A stretch of 64,000 nt of DNA from NCBI GenBank assembly GCA_037043455.1, contig JAWPHD010007160.1, positions 62,001 to 126,000 on the forward strand. Direction: 5' to 3'. The notes under the pieces were generated by a model. The model saw nothing but the letters and a program-made list of their open reading frames with translations. It was not told the origin of the DNA and searched no databases. Positions 20,536 through 31,098 of the stretch are shown one piece after another; position 1 is the first letter of the stretch; each line of letters starts with the position of its first letter. The stretch is from Cyrtodaria siliqua. Its lineage: Eukaryota > Mollusca > Bivalvia > Adapedonta > Hiatellidae. The position numbers and the translations under genes are program-made.

Positions 20536-20932
20536 TGGATTGCCCTGCATTTCTTGATGGCCTTGTTGATAAAGTTTTTTGACTCCCTACTGTCATTGGG
20601 TATTTATCAGTCTGTATGGTACATGTTCAAATGTTATATCTAGAAAAATATACCGCCCATCGAAATCGTACTGGAAATTCTCTATGGTGTAATTAATGTT
20701 TGGAAATATTAAAATGGTAACGCTGGCTGACCTATTTGAGCCAAAGCTATTAAACATATCGCATTTGAATTGTTCCTTAATTTTGTCGGCAAAATATTTT
20801 GATTCTAAATGTGTTTCTTGCAAAAATAAAATGTCATATTTATTTTTCATGCATGTTTCTAATAGAGCATTCTGTTTCCCTAAAGAAAATTTTTACATTT
20901 TGGGTTCCAACACGTAATTTTGATGTATCCAT
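20536..20932 (-). pseudogene. LINE endonuclease, N-terminal half
   Basis: The minus strand starts near ATG 20932 (MDTSKLRVG). After a frameshift it reads NKYDILFLQETHLESKYF, where QETH is the endonuclease metal-binding motif, then GRYIFLDITFEH, and NIYAPNDSRESKNFINK after another frameshift. YAPN is a hallmark of this endonuclease family. The frame stops where element K is inserted (TA at 20534-20535). Confidence 0.85.
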
Positions 20933-21254
20933 GGTGAGATTAATTAGTGTTGAAATGGACTAACAGTTGATAATGTATAGGTGTTAATAAACAAGCTTTA
21001 GAGATAAAAACGAGTTTTGTTAGTGAACGGTTCATGTTTTTGTGCATGAGATTACTATGAAAGCGAGATAGTTTAAGAATGAATTAATTACATAATGTGG
21101 TGAATTATTTGAATGTTGTTCAAATAAATTTCGATACTCGAAGGAAGAAAATAATCCTTATGAAGTATATCGGTGCAATAGGTAAAGTGCACACCTGACG
21201 ATAAATGTCTGCATAATTCGGCCGAATAAAAATACGATTCAATGCCGATTCTGA
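20933..21254. other. Unassigned sequence upstream of the LINE
   Basis: Possibly LINE 5' untranslated sequence. No ORF1 motif (coiled coil, zinc knuckle) was found. Confidence 0.35.
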
Positions 21255-21425
21255 CAGTGCTGATATAGAAAGGTGGCAGTAGCTCTATTGTCAACCATTT
21301 TGTGTTGGTGATGTATTATTTGGCCATTTATTCATCTTTAAATTAGTTCTTTGTTTCTCTGTGTGTTTGTGGTTGACTGTCGTCCTTGAATGCTGCTTTT
21401 CATGTTCGATTGTTATATCTATATT
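21255..21425 (+). repeat. Family B, copy 7 (3' part only)
   Basis: GGCAGTAGCTCTATTGTCAACC, GATGTATTATTTGGCCATTTATTCATC, GTGTTTGTGGTTGACTGTCGTCCTTGAATGCTGC. Confidence 0.65.
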
Positions 21426-21829
21426 ATAGATAATATGAATTACACTACATAAAATCGAGTCATCATATAAATTAAGTTACGTGATTGACGTACGTAGTAA
21501 ATGGAACTTTTGTGCAAATGGTCCTTTGAATATGTTCGTTTAAAGTTATACATGGCAATCGACAACTATAACGACATATACTAGCACAAATATGTAGAAC
21601 AGCTAGTATTGCAAAATAAAGAGTATACATGGTGCCAGGCGAATGTGCATATTAAACATAATGAAGTACTAATTATCCGGGGAATATATCCCTTTGAGTG
21701 TTCTGGTATAGTCCGTGAACAGTCCGCCATTGTGTACTCATGTAGGGGGAGGAAATCAGTATCATAGTCCGTTTAACTGTATAAGGTATTGGAACAGGCA
21801 AACAAATCACTTAGGCTCCAACTTCTTCC

Positions 21830-22098
21830 CATTACCGACGACTGTTTATCGGCGCGGCATCCTGTGATTGCTCTTCCTTGTCAGGTTCGTCATCATAAGG
21901 TGCACTCTGATCTAACGTGACCCACCTATTGCACTTTAAACATAACGGTAACCTCGCATTGTAATAAGCATAGAGATGCCTCACCCGAACTTTAACAGAT
22001 GAGGGATAGAACACCGACTCATCTCGTCTATAGTCTTTGTGACAGAGCGCGTGCCATTCGGAACACCAAGTCTCTCGTAACAACCACATCAGTTCCAT
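21830..22098 (-). CDS. Unrecognised 88-codon ORF
   Basis: ATG at 22098 opens MELMWLLRETWCSEWHALCH, later LPLCLKCNRWVTLDQ (one CxxC pair) and an acidic tail DDEPDKEEQ. The TAA stop overlaps a following ATG (TAATG) that opens a 19-codon ORF. Local base composition is richer in CpG than the flanks. A TAG directly upstream could also be read as a splice acceptor. No family was recognised; it may be an exon, a viral or transposon remnant, or chance. Confidence 0.25.
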
Positions 22099-22291
22099 AG
22101 CGCTGAACGTCTTCCTCTACGAAAACGTCTTCAATGTACCTTAAAATTAATCCGCTGTTTAGATATTAAACTAAGTTGCCGTGCAATGCCTTTTACGTCG
22201 ATGGCAGGGGATTAACTTAAAATGTCCCGAGCCGCGGAAGAGTTCACGGTCTCTTGCCAAGTGGCAATACAACCTATATCCTCACTTTTCA

Positions 22292-22561
22292 CTAACTGTA
22301 AAGGTCCAACATAAACATCCGACATTTTTGTTCTAGGTGCGTGTAACCTAAATGTTTTTTTAAATATAACTCCCGATCGTAATACTCATTTTGAATACTA
22401 TTACATTGTACAACTGCCGCCATCATTAATACTATGCTGGTTAAACCAAAACACGTATAGCACCACAGCAGAAAAACACGTCCGTTCGCATCGGACGCTG
22501 ACACGACAATATAATGGCCTAAGTCTTGATTCTTATAGCCAACAACTGTATTCGTATACTA
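22292..22561 (-). CDS. Unrecognised ORF with one membrane-like segment
   Basis: Open from a TTTTAG at 22562 (a possible splice acceptor) to a TAG near 22292, about 89 codons. It contains a hydrophobic stretch LLWCYTCFGLTSIVLMMAA followed by a charged segment ending LEQKCRMFM. An overlapping frame starts ATG near 22325 (MSDVYVGPLQLVKSEDIG, 38 codons). There is no ATG early in the main frame, so it is either an internal exon or not coding. Unrecognised. Confidence 0.22.
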
Positions 22562-22763
22562 AAATGATACTTAGGTTGGTGATTCTTTGATATGGGGATT
22601 TATTGCTATACTTTGATATGGGGATTTATTGCTTCGAAGCCCTATTTAAATATAGTTAAACGTAAGTACAGCGTATTTAAGTTACTTCCCTTGAATCATT
22701 ACAGTAGCATCCCTTTGTATTTTACTTGCATAAAGGTGTGATAATAATAAGAATTAGAAGGCG

Positions 22764-22885
22764 TGCAGATGTGGCCTAATGGTAACGCTCAGAACTTGTA
22801 ATCTGGCATTGGGTAACGCCAATATGAAATATAGGTTCGATATCTCGGTCCGGCCAAAAAGAAAAAGAAAAAAGAAAAAGGAAAT
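22764..22885 (+). mobile_element. tRNA-derived SINE
   Basis: A box A-like TGGCCTAATGGTAACGC at 22772-22788 is followed by CTTGTAA, where the anticodon loop would be, and a B box-like GGTTCGATATC at 22834-22844, then an A-rich AAAAAGAAAAAGAAAAAAG tail. The A-to-B spacing is longer than in a real tRNA and the acceptor stem does not close, so it is a tRNA-derived SINE or tRNA pseudogene. Confidence 0.65.
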
Positions 22886-23091
22886 AGACATTCTGTATAA
22901 AATTCATTTTTATGAAGGGCTTTACAACATATGGAATAGTTACATATAAGAGATAGTAAGTTATTTGTAATTTGTTTTATTTACACGTGCCATTTTATTT
23001 TTTCTGTTTGTCAAAATCCGTGCATGTGAATAAGCTCAATATGGCTAATTCGAATACTACTAATATATATATATATATAGGGAGAAACATT

Positions 23092-23482
23092 TGTGAAGTA
23101 CCAAGGACAGACAACCTTCGGACGAACTACGGCAGGGTGCCTAGCTATGACGAGATACGCAGAAATCAAGCGTATGAATTCACTCTTTAAAAAAGGTAGC
23201 TGCAACACACGTTGATGAACTGTATCTCTACATCATAACACACTCGTCTGGAGGCACATTTAACATATAGACGCATACATACATACAATTATAGCTCATA
23301 TTAGTAGGCCACATTTAAGCGTTCAACCACACACAGCTATATTGAGACAGTGACACTGAAAGGTGCCGGATCTTGGGGATACTGTGAATTCAGTAAATAT
23401 AATAAAGGGAGAGAATTTGAACTCACTACGGCAACTTTCTAAATTGGGATCTCGTAAGAGATTCACGTTCACAAGGCAGAAT
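23092..23482. mobile_element. Element flanked by long direct repeats
   Basis: TATATATAGGGAGAAACATT occurs at about 23072-23091 and about 23483-23502 and brackets 390 bp. Part of it (ATTATAGCTCATAT, GTTCAACCACACACAGCTATATTGAGACAGTGACA, GATCTCGTAAGAGATTCA) recurs inverted at 49075-49310. The direct repeats could be a long target-site duplication. Confidence 0.6.
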
Positions 23483-23526
23483 TATATATAGGGAGAAACA
23501 TTATATATAATGGATAATAAAATGGA

Positions 23527-25790
23527 TAATAAAACAAGAGCACCGCCTGCTGGTGCCTGACGCTCGTTTGTTCGTGGACCTTAACCAAAATTCTAAGTTG
23601 AAAAAGGGTTGTAAAATGCACAACAGAGTTATGAAACTTGATTTGCTGGTGATGTTATGATGTAGAGCAACTATGCAAAGTTTTAAAGCTGTAGCTGTAA
23701 TAGTTACTAACAAGAGGCCCAAGAGGACCTGTGAACGCTCTACTGGCCAACATGGCTCTTATAACATCAAATGAGCGAGAGACTGCCATTTACGTTTTTT
23801 TGGAAAGTTTTGGGCAAAATACAGCTTTTCAACTAAATCAAGGGCCATAACTAAAGAAACTGGTAAAGTTTGGTAAAGATCAGATGAAAAATGAAGGCCC
23901 TACCGTATTAATGAGGCAAAATATAGCATTTTTAACTAAATCAAGAGCCGTAACTCCTCTGTTACTGGTCCGACTGGTCCAACATAGAGCTATAAAAAAA
24001 AATGTAAAAAAAAAGAAAAAGAAATTGCAAAAAAAAAGTTAAAAAAAAAAAATGTAAAAAATGTAAACAAGGGCCTGTGGACGCTCTACTGGCTAACACG
24101 GCTCTTATTACATCAATGAAGCGAGTGACTGCCATTAAAAAACAGCTTTTTAACTAAATCAAGGGCCATAACTAAAGAATTTGGTAAAGTTTGGTAAAGA
24201 TCAGATGAAAATGAAGGCCCTACCATATTAACGAGGCAAAATATAGCATTTTTAACTAAATCAAGAGCCATAACTCCCCTGTTACTGGTCCGACTGGTCA
24301 AACATAGACTAAAAAAAAAAAATATATATTACTCCGCTGTTACTGGTTCGATCTGGTTATTTTTCAAACAAATCCGAGCTGTTATTGACACTAACAATGT
24401 GGTAAAGTTTGGTAAAGATCAGAAGAAATATGAAGGTCCTATCGTCTTAACGAGGCAAACTATAGCATTTTTACTAAATCAAGGGCCATTACTCCGTTGT
24501 TACTGGTTCGATCTGGTTAGTTTTCGAACTAATCCGAGCTTTTATTGACACTAACAATGTGTTAAAGTTTGGTAAAGATCGGATGAAAAATGGAGGCCGT
24601 ATCGTCTTAAAGAGGAAAAATATAGAATTTTAAACTAAATCAAGGGCCATAATTCCGCTGTTACTGTTCCGATATGAATGGTTTTCGAACTTGTCCGAGC
24701 TTTCATTGATATTAACAATCTGATAAAGTTTGGTAAAAATCGGATGAACAATGAAGCCCCTATTGTTTTGAGGCAAAATATAGCATTTTTAACTAAATCA
24801 AAGGCCATAACTTCGCTGTTACTTGTCTAATATGGCTGGTTTTCGAACTTGTTCGAGCTTTCAACGACATAAATAATCTGATAAAGTTTGGTAAAGATCG
24901 GATGAACAATGAAGCCCCTATCGTCTTAACGAGGCAAAATGTGGCATTTTTAACTAAATCAAGGCCATAACTCCGCTTTCACTAATCCGATATGGCTGGT
25001 TTTCGAACTTGTCCGAGCTTTCATTCATATTAACAATCTGATAAAGTTTGGTAAAGATCGGATGAACAATGAAGCCCCTATCGTCTTAACGAGGCAAAAT
25101 ATAGCATTTTTAACTAAATCAAGGACCATAACTCCGTTGTTACTGGTCCGATCTGACTGGTTTTCGAACTTGTCCGAGCTTTCATTGATATTAACAATGT
25201 GGTAAAGTTTGGTAAAGATAGGATGAAAAATGAAGGCCCTATCGTCTTAACGAGGCAAAATACAGCAGTATAGCATTTTTAACTAAATCAAGGGCCATAA
25301 CTCCGCTGTTACTTGTCCGATCTGGCTGGTTTTTGAACTCATCCGAGCTTTCATTGATATTAACAACCTGTTAAAGTATGGTAAAGATCGTATGAAAAAT
25401 GAAGGCCCTATCGTCTTAACGAGACAAAAGTTAACGCCGACGACGGACGACGGACAACGGACGACGGACGACGGACAACTCGGCATCCCATAAGCTCTGC
25501 TGGCCTTCGGCCAGTAGAGCTAAAAACAGTGGACATTAACGCAAAACGTAAGAAAAATTCCAAGTTCAAAAAGGGGCATAACTTTTGCAAAATGCAAAAC
25601 AGAGTTATGAAGCTTGATTTGCTGTGTGATGTTATGATGTAGAACAACTATGCAAAGTTTCAAAGCTGTAGCTATAAGAGTTACTGAAAAAAATGGACCT
25701 TAACGCAAAACTTAACCAAGATTCACGCAGACGACAACGACGCAGACGCAGCAGTCGCCGATCAAGTCAAGACAATTACTCATCTCGTTT
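23527..25790 (+). mobile_element. Family L element, split by family D
   Basis: Starts AACAAGAGCACCGCCTGCTG and carries GGACCTTAACC.AAATTC.AAGTT, AAAATGCA.AACAGAGTTATGAA.CTTGATTTGCTG, ATGTTATGATGTAGA.CAACTATGCAAAGTTT. The same unit resumes after 25528 and ends with GCAGACGACAACGACGCAGACGCAG before TTTTTAGCTC. A D element occupies 23710-25527. Confidence 0.7.
23710..25527 (+). mobile_element. Family D element (tandem-repeat, hairpin-ended)
   Basis: Starts AACAAGAGGCCCAAGAGGAC then GCTCTACTGGCC. The core has about nine units of about 160 bp (CTAAATCAAGGGCCATAACTCC, TTACTGGTCCGATCTGGCTGG, TTTTCGAACTTGTCCGAGCT, TTCATTGATATTAACAATCTG, TAAAGTTTGGTAAAGATCGGAT). A (GGACGAC)n microsatellite at 25436-25478 precedes the hairpin GGCCTTCGGCC and AGTAGAGCTAAAAAC. 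A second 5' end (AACAAGGGCCTGTGGACGCT at about 24065, after an A-rich run) shows one D copy inserted in or fused to another. Confidence 0.8.
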
Positions 25791-26345
25791 TTAGCTCAAG
25801 ACTACTGATCAAAGATCAGCAGAGGTAATCCGTGGTGCGGTGTCCGTCGTCCGTCTGTCTGTAAACTTTTGTTTGTAGCGACTACTCCTCTGAATCTACT
25901 GGCTGGATTTTCATGAAACTTTACAGAAACGTTGCCCATGAAGTGTAGTCAATCCTAGCAAAAATGCATGTTGGTGTGAAATCCAAGATGGCCACCAAAG
26001 CTAAAAATAGATTTTTAAAAAACAAGTTTGTAGCGAAAATTATAGGTGATATTGATATCTAAAATGATCAGCATGACATGATGTTGGTCCTTGTCGAAAA
26101 TCGTTTTGATTCGACGTTAAACATGGCTGCCAGCGGCCATCTTTGTTTACATAGTTATATAGTAAAATTTTGTAGCGACTACTCCTCCGAAAGTAGTAAA
26201 CGGATTTTCATATAACTTCATAGGAATGTTCCTCTTGATGTATAATTGATCCTAGCAAAATATCAGGTCGGCCGAAAATTCAAGATGGCCGCCATGGCTA
26301 AAAATAGATTTTTAAAAAACAAGTTTGTAGGGACTACTTCTTGAA
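25791..26345 (-). mobile_element. Family E, copy 1 (inverted, truncated)
   Basis: Reads the complement of the E 3' end: TTTTTAGCTC, CTGATCAAAGATCAGCAGAG, CGTGGTGCGGTGTCCGTCGTCCGTC, then GTAGCGACTACTCCTC, AAGATGGCC. About two core half-units remain. Confidence 0.75.
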
Positions 26346-26425
26346 AACTTAAAGGGTCTGATTTTAATGAGATTGAATTTCACTTGTCTGACACCTAATG
26401 TAGTGCGTTAGAGAGGGTCTCCCAG
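26346..26425. repeat. Copy of the 13078-13150 motif
   Basis: TTTTAATGAGATTGAATTTCACTTGTCTGACACCTAATGTAGTGCGTTAGAGA matches the right arm of the 12998 element. Confidence 0.5.
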
Positions 26426-26432
26426 GGCTTGT

Positions 26433-26562
26433 GGAACATGGGAACATGACCATTTACTTTTGGGGAACAAGGAACATTGTCTTTATTGGTAATATTTTTG
26501 GGGACCAAGGGAACATTGGAAACATATTTTTTTGGGAACAAGGGAACATTAGGTCATATTTC
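26433..26562. repeat. Degenerate GGGAACA-type short repeat
   Basis: GGGAACATG, GGGGAACAAGGAACATT, GGGACCAAGGGAACATTGGAAACAT, GGGAACAAGGGAACATT: about five loose units. Confidence 0.6.
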
Positions 26563-26574
26563 AGGGAAGGCCAC

Positions 26575-26705
26575 TGGGAGGGCCTCATTATTGTGTAGTC
26601 CCATAAGTACTTTTGAAGTTATGCTCCGGACGGAGGGACGGACATAGCGGCGACTATATGATCCCCCAAACGTTTCGGGGAGCATAAAAACATGAATCTT
26701 AGATT
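26575..26705 (+). mobile_element. Family G 3' end
   Basis: TTTTGAAGTTATGCTCC, GGACGGAGGGACGGACA microsatellite, then the hairpin TGATCCCCCAAACGTTTCGGGGAGCAT and AAAAAC. Same tail architecture as D and E. Confidence 0.55.
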
Positions 26706-26992
26706 CAAGTCTTATAATGGTTCTTATTTGGAGAATGCTGAAGGTGTGTATGAAATTTAGACCTAATACTTTTAAAGTTATTAGCCACAATCCCTTGTAA
26801 AATGCAAGGTTAAAGAAACTAACCTGTCAAGTAACGAAAAAATTACAACAAACAAGGCCACCGCCACGGGCTGTCTCGCCTTCTGGGTTTTTGTTGATTC
26901 ACAGAGAGGGTTTGGTTTGTTAGAGACGAAATATGACACATACTTACATACACTTTGCTTGTCAATAATAAACAAATACAAATATATAAAAC

Positions 26993-28087
26993 AAGAGGCC
27001 CAAGAGGGCCTGTGGACGCTCTACTGGCTCAAGATAAAGTTTATGTATAAGGGGCCATAAGTCTTTCAAAAAACATTCAACCGGAACATGGTGATGAAAT
27101 ACGCAACTAGGCTTGGTACTGATCATCCCTGCAAAGTTTCGTTGAAATCCAGCCAGATGTTCAGGAGAACTAGTCTAGACAAAGTTAGTGTATTAAAACC
27201 TTTAAAGGCTCATAACTCTGCCAAAATTCATTCAACCAGAACATGGCAATGACAGTAGTACTGATCATCCCCGCCAAGATTCGCTGAAATCTGTCAAAGA
27301 GTTCAGAAGAGACTAATCTGGACAAAGTTTGTGTATTAAAACAGTTAAAGGGCCATAACTCTGCCAAAAATCATTCAACCGAAATATGGCGATGATATGC
27401 ACAACTAGGCTTGATACTGATCATCCTTGTCAAGTTGTGTCTATATCCAGCCAGGGGTTCAGAAGAACTAGCCCGGAAAAAATATGTGGTATCAAAATCC
27501 TTTAAAGGGCCATAACTCTGCCAAAAATCATTCAAACCGGAACACAGCGATGATTTGCAAAACTAGACATGGAATTGATCATCCCTAAAAGGTTTCGTTT
27601 AATCCGGTCAGGGGTTCCGGAGAACTAGTCAGAACAAAGTTTGTGTATTAAAACCTTTAAAGGGCTATAACTGCGCCAAAATCATTCAACTGGAACACGG
27701 TGAATATGTACAACTAGGCTCGGTACTGATCATCCCTGCAAAGTTTCAATGAAATCCGGCCAAATGAAGGCACTTTATTCTTAATGAGGCCAAGATATAG
27801 CATATTTTAGAAATGGTCCAATCTGGATGGTTTCCGAACTTGTACGAGCTGTCATTGATATTAACAACCTGGTAATGTTTCGTAAAGATCGCATGAAAAA
27901 TGAAGGCCCTATCATCTAAACGAGGCAAAATATAGTATTTTTAACTAAATCAAGGGCCATAACTCCGCTGTTACTGGTCCGATCTGGCTGGTTTTCGAAA
28001 TTATCCGAGCTGTCGTTGATATAAACAATCTGGTAAAGTTTCGTAAAGATGAAGGCCCTATCGAATTAACGAGGTAAAACATAGCAT
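26993..28087 (+). mobile_element. Family D, copy 2 (3'-truncated)
   Basis: Starts AACAAGAGGCCCAAGAGGGC, CTGTGGACGCTCTACTGGC. About five units of about 155 bp of a second D core type follow (GGGCCATAACTCTGCCAAAA, ATTCAACCGGAACATGG, ACTAGGCTTGGTACTGATCATCC, GAACTAGTC..GACAAAGTTTGTGTATTAAAACC), then two units of the first type from about 27770. The hairpin end is missing. Confidence 0.75.
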
Positions 28088-28299
28088 TTTTAGCTCTAGT
28101 GATCAGAGATGCCGTGGTGCGGTGTCCGTCGTCCGTCTGTCCGTAAACTTTTTTTTATAACGACTACTCCTTTGAAACTACTGAATGGATTTTCATGAAA
28201 CTTTACAGAAATGCTGTCCATGAAGTCTAGTTGATCCTAGCAAACATTCATATTGATGTGAAATCCAAGATGGCCGCCAAATCTAAAAATATATTTTTA
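28088..28299 (-). mobile_element. Family E, copy 2 (inverted 3' end only)
   Basis: TTTTTAGCTC, GATCAGAGATGCCGTGGTGCGGTGTCCGTCG, then ACTACTCCTTTGAAACTACTG and CATATTGATGTGAAATCCAAGATGGCC. Directly abuts copy 3 in the opposite orientation. Confidence 0.75.
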
Positions 28300-30196
28300 A
28301 ACAAGAGGTCAATGACCTTGAAGCTCTACTGATTGATTTTGATTTCAGGAAGTAGTCGCTACAGACTTGTTTTTTGAAAAATTGTTTTTAGCCGTGGCGG
28401 CCATCTTGAATTTCCGGCCGACCTGAAATTTTACTAGGATCAATTAGACATCAAGAGCAACATTCCTGTGAAGTTTCATGAAAATCCGTCAAGTAGTTTC
28501 AAACGAATAGTCGCTACAAGTTTTCATTATATAACTCTATGTAAACAAAGATGGCCGCTGACAGCCATGTTTAACGTCGAATCAAAATAATGTTTGACTC
28601 TGATAACCATCATGTCATGCTGATCATTTTACAAAAAGTCCCATATCAATATCACTTATAGTTTTCAAGACGTAGTCGCTACAAGCTTCTTTTTTAAAAA
28701 ATCTAATTTTAGCTGTGGTGGCCATCTTGAATTTTTGGCCGATCTGAAATGTTGCTAGGATCAATTAAACATTAAGAGCAACATTCCTGTAAAGTTTCAT
28801 GAAAATCTGCCAAGTAGTTTCAAAGGATTAGTCGCTACAAGTTTTTACTATATAACTCTATGTAAACAAAGATGGCTGCTGGCAGCCATGTTTAACGTTG
28901 AATCAAAACAATTTTTGACAAGGACCAACATCATGTCATGCTGATCATTTTACAAAAAGTCCAATATCAATATCACTTATAGTTTTCAAGTAGTAGTCGC
29001 TACAAACTTGTATTTTGAAAATCTATTTTTAGCCATGGCAGCCAACTTGAATTTCCGGGCGACCTGAAATTTTGCTAGGATCAATTAGACATCAAGAGCA
29101 ACATTCCTGTGAAGTTTCATGAAAATCCGTCAAGTAGTTTCAGAGAAGTAGTCGCTACAAATTTTCATTATATAACTCTATGTAAACAAAGATGGCCACT
29201 GGCAGCCATGTTTAACGTCGAATCAAAATAATGTTTGGCTCTTATAACCATCATGTCATGCTGATCATTTTACAAAAAGTCCCATATCAATATCACTTAT
29301 AGTTTTCAAGACGTAGTCGCTACAAACTTCTTTTTTAAAAATCTATTTTTAGCTGTGGCGGCCATCTTGAATTTCTGGCCGATCTGAAATTTTGCTAGGA
29401 TCAATTAGACATTAAGAGCAATATTCCTGTAAAGTTTCATGAAAATCTGTCTAGTAGTTTCAAAGGAGTAGTCGCTACAAGTTTTTACTATATAACTGTA
29501 TGTAAACAAAGATGGCCTCTGGCAGCCATGTTTAACGTTGAATCAAAACGATTTTTGACAAGGACCAACATCATGTCATGCTGATCATTTTAGAAAAAGT
29601 CCCATATCAATATCACTTATAGTTTTCAAGAAGTAGTCGCTACAAACTTGTATTTTGAAAATTAATTTTTAGCCGTGGCGGCCATCTTGAATTTCCGGCC
29701 GACCTGAAATTTTGGTAGGATCAATTAGACATGAAGAGCAACATTCCTGTGAAGTTTCATGAAAATCTGTCAAGTAGTTTCAGAGGAGTAGTTGCTACAA
29801 GTTTTCATTATATAACTCTATGTAAACAAAGATGGCCGCTGGCAGCCATGTTTAACGTCGAATCAAAACGATTTTCGACAAGGACCAACATCATGTCATG
29901 CTGATCATTTTAGAAAAAGTCCCATATCAATATCACTTATAGTTTTCATGAAGAAGTCGCTACAAACTTGTTTTTTAAAAACCTATTTTTAGATCTGGCG
30001 GCCATCTTGGATTTCACATCAACATGAATTTATGGATCAACTAGACTTCATGGGCAACATTTCTGTAAAGTGTCATGAAAATCCATTCAGTAGTTTCAGA
30101 GGAGAAGTCGCTACAAAAAAAAGTTTACCGACAGACGGACAGACGGACGCCGCACCACGGCATAAGCTCTGCTGATCTCTGATCAGTAGAGCTAAA
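28300..30196 (+). mobile_element. Family E, copy 3 (complete)
   Basis: Starts AACAAGAGGTCAATGACCTTGAAGCTCTACTGAT. The core has five to six units of about 320 bp, each with two half-units starting AGTAGTCGCTACAA: one with GGCGGCCATCTTGAATTTCC and CTAGGATCAATTAGACATCA, one with AACTCTATGTAAACAAAGATGG, CAGCCATGTTTAACGTCGAA and CATCATGTCATGCTGATCATTTTA. The end is (GGACAGAC)n, CGCCGCACCACGGCATAAG, the hairpin GCTCTGCTGATCTCTGATCAGTAGAGC and TAAAAA. The internal arm GCTCTACTGAT near the 5' end is complementary to ATCAGTAGAGC at the 3' end. Confidence 0.88.
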
Positions 30197-30198
30197 AA

Positions 30199-31098
30199 CA
30201 AGTTTGTAGCGACTACTTGTTGAAAACTATAAGTGATATTGATATGGGACTTTTTCTAAAATGATCAGCATGACATGATGTTGGTCCTTGTCGACAATCG
30301 TTTTGATTCGACGCTAAACATGGCTGCCAGAGGCCATTTTTGTTAACATAGAGTTATATATTGAAAACTTGTAGCGACTACTCCTCTGAAACTGCTCGAC
30401 GGATTTTCATGAAACTTCACACGAATGTTGCTCTTGATGTCTAATTAATCCTAGAAAACTTCAGGTCGGCCGGAAATTCAAGATGGCCGCCACGGCTAAT
30501 AATAATTTTCAAAAAACAAGTTTTTAACGACTACTTCTTGAAAACTATAAGTGATATTGATATGGGACTTTTCTAAAATGATCAACATGACATGATGTTG
30601 GTCCTTGTCGAAAATCGTTTTGATTCGATGTTAAACATGGCTGTCAGCGGCCATCTTTGTTTACATATAGTTATCTAGTAAAAACTTGTGGCGACTACTC
30701 CTCTGTAACTACTCGACGGATTTTCACGAAACTTCACAGGAATGTTGCTCTTGATGTCTAAGTGATCCTAGCAAAATTTCAGGTCGGCCGGAAAATTCAA
30801 GATGGCATAAAATAGGTTTTCATAGTACAAGTTTGTAGCGACTACTTCTTGAAAACTATAGGTGATATTGATATGGGACTTTTCTAAAATGATCAGTATG
30901 ACATGATGTTGATCCTTGTCAAAAATTGTTTTGATTTGACGTTAAACGTGGCCGCCAGCAGCCATCTTAGTTATATAATGAAAACTTGTAGCGACTACTC
31001 CTCTGAAACTACTTGACGGAATTTCATGAAACGTCACAGGAATGCTGATCTAGCTATCAAAAACCTATCAGTAGAGCTTCAAGGTCATTTACCTCTTG
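30199..31098 (-). mobile_element. Family E, copy 4 (inverted, 3'-truncated)
   Basis: Complement of E core units ending AGAGCTTCAAGGTCATTTACCTCTTGTT at 31098, which is the E 5' end on the minus strand. It meets copy 3 tail to tail. Confidence 0.82.

Larger units (their letters stand above)
15828..20932 (-). mobile_element. LINE retrotransposon, L1/Tx1-like, decayed and interrupted
   Basis: On the minus strand the element runs from an apurinic-like endonuclease (20932 downwards) through a reverse transcriptase (17959-16549) to a cysteine-rich C-terminus (16192-15828). Domain order is standard for the L1/Tx1 group: endonuclease, RT with SPGPDGL, AFDR and YADD motifs, then a C-terminal Cys/His knuckle. 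Stops and frameshifts are scattered, so it is inactive. Two later insertions split it: element K at 18804-20533 and a TTAA MITE at 16193-16546. Excluding these, about 3.0 kb of LINE remains. No upstream ORF1 was found. Confidence 0.88.

Noticed and set aside
22764..22850. Functional tRNA-Thr gene
   Set aside because: The acceptor stem does not pair, the variable region is too long and an A-rich tail follows, so it is a SINE.
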